Assembly: GCF_001518815.1 (NCBI RefSeq)
Contig: NZ_CP013987.1
Location: 1 to 64,000 of the forward strand
Reading direction: 5' to 3'
Origin: Pseudomonas oryzihabitans
Lineage (GTDB): Bacteria > Pseudomonadota > Gammaproteobacteria > Pseudomonadales > Pseudomonadaceae
Length of the DNA stretch: 64,000 bases
Part shown: positions 61,921 to 64,000 of the stretch, piece by piece
How positions within the stretch are numbered: the stretch's first letter is position 1
How the letters are laid out: each line of letters opens with the position of its first letter
Position numbers and translations under genes: made by a program
The notes under the pieces: model-generated
Told to the model about the DNA's origin: nothing
The model's input: only the letters and a program-made list of their open reading frames with translations
The model's database searches: none

Positions 61921-62838
61921 ATGAAACACGGAATCATCGCTACGTTCACGCTGGCCCTGGTCAGCCTGTCGGCCCAGGCCGAGGATCAGGCCTGCGGAAC
62001 GGTTCGCCTGGCCGATCCGGGCTGGAGTGACATCGCCGCCACCAATGCCCTCACCGGGGCGGTGCTGACGGCGCTGGGCTACACCAGCAAGGTCGATACC
62101 CTGGCGGTGCCGATCATCTACGGTGGCATGCGCAACGGGCAGGTGGACGCCTTCCTCGGCAACTGGATGCCGGCACAGCAGGCGCACTATGACCAGTTCG
62201 TGAAGACCGGCCAGGTGACCGAGCTGGCGCAGAACCTGGTCGGTACCGAATTCACCCTGGCCGTGCCCACCTATGTCTGGGAGGGCGGAGTGAAGAGCTT
62301 CGACGATCTGGCCAAGCATGCCGACAAGTTCGGCAAGAAGATCTACGGCATCGGGGCCGGTGCGCCGGCCAACCAGTCGTTGCAGAAGATCATCCAGGAC
62401 AACGAATTCGGCCTGGGCAGCTGGCAGCTGGTGGAGTCCAGCGAACAGGCCATGCTGTCCCAGGTAGGGCGCGCGGTGAAGCGTGACAAGTGGGTGGTCT
62501 TTCTCGGCTGGACCCCGCACCCCATGAACGTCGACTACCCGATCAAGTACCTGACCGGGGGTGACAAGTACTTTGGTACCGCCGGTACGGTGAACACCCT
62601 GACACGCAAGGGCTACGCCGAGCAGTGCCCCAATCCGGCCCGACTGCTGACCAACATGAAATTCACCCTGGACATGGAAAACGCCATCATGAGCGCCGCA
62701 CGGGACAAGGGCGGCAGCTATGACACCGCCGCCAAGGCCTGGCTCAAGGCGCATCCCCAGGTGCTGGAGCCCTGGCTGCAGGGGGTCACCACCCGCGACG
62801 GCCAGCCCGGCCTGCCAGCGGTGCAGAAAGCCCTCTGA
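61921..62838 (+). CDS. choX: choline ABC transporter substrate-binding protein
   Basis: A 305-residue periplasmic binding protein with a signal peptide (MKHGIIATFTLALVSLSAQA). It belongs to the OpuAC-type quaternary-ammonium binders, similar to ChoX of the ChoXWV system, with aromatic residues to box the trimethylammonium group. The permease and ATPase genes (choW, choV) are not in this window, so it may work with a transporter elsewhere. It follows betC, completing a choline-sulfate capture and cleavage pair. Confidence 0.9.
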   Translation: MKHGIIATFTLALVSLSAQAEDQACGTVRLADPGWSDIAATNALTGAVLTALGYTSKVDTLAVPIIYGGMRNGQVDAFLGNWMPAQQAHYDQFVKTGQVTELAQNLVGTEFTLAVPTYVWEGGVKSFDDLAKHADKFGKKIYGIGAGAPANQSLQKIIQDNEFGLGSWQLVESSEQAMLSQVGRAVKRDKWVVFLGWTPHPMNVDYPIKYLTGGDKYFGTAGTVNTLTRKGYAEQCPNPARLLTNMKFTLDMENAIMSAARDKGGSYDTAAKAWLKAHPQVLEPWLQGVTTRDGQPGLPAVQKAL

Positions 62839-62841
62839 GGA

Positions 62842-64000
62842 CTACCTGAGACCGAGCCGGCGCGCCAGGCGGGCGAGGTTGGCGCGGTCCAGCCCCAGGG
62901 CCGCGGCGGCCAGGGTCCAGTTCTGGCCATGCTGCTCCAGGGTCTGGGTGATGGTCTGGCGCTGGAAGGCGTCGGTGGCGTCGCGCAGAGAGGTGGCGGG
63001 GACCACGGGATCGTCACTGGGCAGAGGCGCGGCATCCAGCGGCAGGCCGAGTTGCTCGCCGTCCAGGGTCAGAATGCCGCCACGCTCCGCGCTGCCGGCA
63101 TGGGCCTTGAGCGCCGCGCGACTGATGAGGTGAGAGAGCTCGCGCACATTACCGGGCCAATCGTAGGCCAGCAGGATGCGCTGCGCCGCGGGGGTCAGGC
63201 GCAGGCCGCGCAGCCCCAGTCGCGCGCGATTCTGTTCCAGGTAGAAGCCCGCCAACAGCAGGACGTCGCGCCCGCGCTCGCGCAAGGCGGGTACCGCCAG
63301 GGGGTAGACGCTCAGGCGGTGATAGAGATCGGCACGAAAGCGCCCGTCACGCACGGCTTCGGCCAGGTCGCGATTGGTGGCGGCGATGATGCGTACGTCC
63401 ACCTTGAGATCGCGATCCGAGCCCAGGCGCTGCAGCTGGCCGCTCTGCAGCACCCGTAGCAGCTTGGCCTGCACCGTCAGGGGCAATTCGCCGACCTCGT
63501 CGAGAAACAGGGTACCGCCGTCGGCCAGTTCGAAACGCCCGCGGCGCTCGCTGACCGCGCCGGAAAAGGCGCCGCGCACATGGCCGAAGAGTTCGCTTTC
63601 TACCAGCGCCTCGGGCAGAGCCGCGCAGTTGAGGCTGATCAGCGGCCGCTGCTGGCGCAGGGAGCGCGCATGCACCGCCTCGGCCACCAGTTCCTTGCCA
63701 ACCCCGGTTTCGCCGGTGATGAGCACCGTCAGGTCGCTGGCCGCCACGGTCTCGATCTCCTGGCGCAGCCGCAGGCTGGCCGGACTCTGGCCGATGAGTT
63801 CGCGGGGCCGCTGATGCCCCACCGATTGCTGGTAGGCCACGGTTAACTCGTGCTCGCTGACGATGCGGGCGGACAACTGGCCGATGCGCTCGGCGGCGGC
63901 CACGGTGGCGGCGGCCAGGCCGGCGAAGGCGGCGAGGGTAGTGAGATCCTCGGGGCGGGCATTCTGCGCCCGCAGCGAATCCAGGGTCAGCAGTCCCCAG
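62842..64000 (-). CDS. norR: NorR-like sigma-54-dependent regulator, N-terminus outside window
   Basis: The frame is open to the window edge (386 residues seen). The end of a GAF-like sensor domain (WGLLTLDS) precedes an AAA+ domain with Walker A GETGVGKE, the sigma-54 contact loop GAFSGA and Walker B GGTLFLDEVGE, then a Fis-type helix-turn-helix (TLAAAALGLDRANLARLARRLGLR). NorR senses NO through a non-haem iron in GAF. The GAF part is mostly outside this window, so the effector is inferred from similarity. The GTG at 63903 is not the true start. It converges on choX with 3 bases between. Confidence 0.85.
   Translation of the reverse strand, partial: WGLLTLDSLRAQNARPEDLTTLAAFAGLAAATVAAAERIGQLSARIVSEHELTVAYQQSVGHQRPRELIGQSPASLRLRQEIETVAASDLTVLITGETGVGKELVAEAVHARSLRQQRPLISLNCAALPEALVESELFGHVRGAFSGAVSERRGRFELADGGTLFLDEVGELPLTVQAKLLRVLQSGQLQRLGSDRDLKVDVRIIAATNRDLAEAVRDGRFRADLYHRLSVYPLAVPALRERGRDVLLLAGFYLEQNRARLGLRGLRLTPAAQRILLAYDWPGNVRELSHLISRAALKAHAGSAERGGILTLDGEQLGLPLDAAPLPSDDPVVPATSLRDATDAFQRQTITQTLEQHGQNWTLAAAALGLDRANLARLARRLGLR

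Noticed and set aside
60321-61949. 542-codon minus-strand open frame opposite betC
   Set aside because: Antisense shadow; it even runs across the betC start and the betC-choX gap.

Overview
This window is the replication-origin neighbourhood of a high-GC gammaproteobacterium, almost certainly a Pseudomonas. The evidence is gene order plus protein sequence: glmS-glmR-glmU, a complete atpIBEFHAGDC operon, parAB, rsmG-mnmG, mnmE-yidC-yidD-rnpA-rpmH, then dnaA-dnaN-recF-gyrB, plsC-gmhB-glyS-glyQ-tag-lpxL, rsmB-fmt-def, dprA-tsaC and qor-hemF-aroE. Apart from the differences noted in the findings this follows the arrangement known around the P. aeruginosa and P. putida origins. A P. oryzihabitans-like species is possible, but that is only a guess.

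Layout. 1-5.9 kb: accessory or housekeeping genes (SUKH-type protein, SDR, acyl-CoA thioesterase, YbaL-type K+/H+ antiporter, Fur-boxed tonB, CobW-type GTPase, small secreted Cys-rich protein). 5.9-17.4 kb, minus strand: amino-sugar/UDP-GlcNAc supply (glmS, glmR, glmU) and the F1Fo ATP synthase operon, with a good promoter before atpI and a strong terminator after atpC. 17.4-26.1 kb, minus strand: chromosome partition (parB, parA), tRNA/rRNA modification (rsmG, mnmG, mnmE) and membrane-insertion/RNase P/L34 genes. 26.1-33 kb: oriC and the plus-strand dnaA-dnaN-recF-gyrB operon. 33-45.9 kb: lipid A and phospholipid acyltransferases, glycyl-tRNA synthetase, tag, rsmB-fmt-def, a LysM protein, dprA and tsaC. 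46-54 kb: a large hybrid histidine kinase between tsaC and qor, then hemF, aroE, a MerR regulator with a divergent membrane protein between REP-like repeats, and a gamma-carbonic-anhydrase-like protein. 54-64 kb: prlC with a zinc-ribbon partner, a CigR-like secreted protein, a beta-propeller lactonase, a VOC protein, a choline-O-sulfate cluster (LysR, betC, choX) and a truncated norR-like gene at the right edge.

The main non-coding signal is DnaA-box organisation. The rpmH-dnaA spacer (oriC) has four perfect and two one-mismatch 9-mers beside an AT-rich stretch. The mnmG-mnmE spacer, about 4.4 kb away, carries a clear sequence relative of the same left edge: an AT-rich core ending in a DnaA box, alignable over about 55 bases with one gap. 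Further DnaA-box groups lie after gyrB, at 56.6-56.7 kb and at the glmS/glmR junction. Two strong parS sites (5.9 kb and inside recF) flank oriC asymmetrically. Other notable signals are a 158-bp MITE-like element with 18-bp perfect inverted ends that fills the lactonase-VOC spacer, a nested pair of REP-like repeats, and the absence of trkA after rsmB.

I found no CRISPR array, prophage, transposase, rRNA or tRNA gene. Nothing here amounts to a clearly new multi-gene system; the findings are mostly regulatory and architectural.
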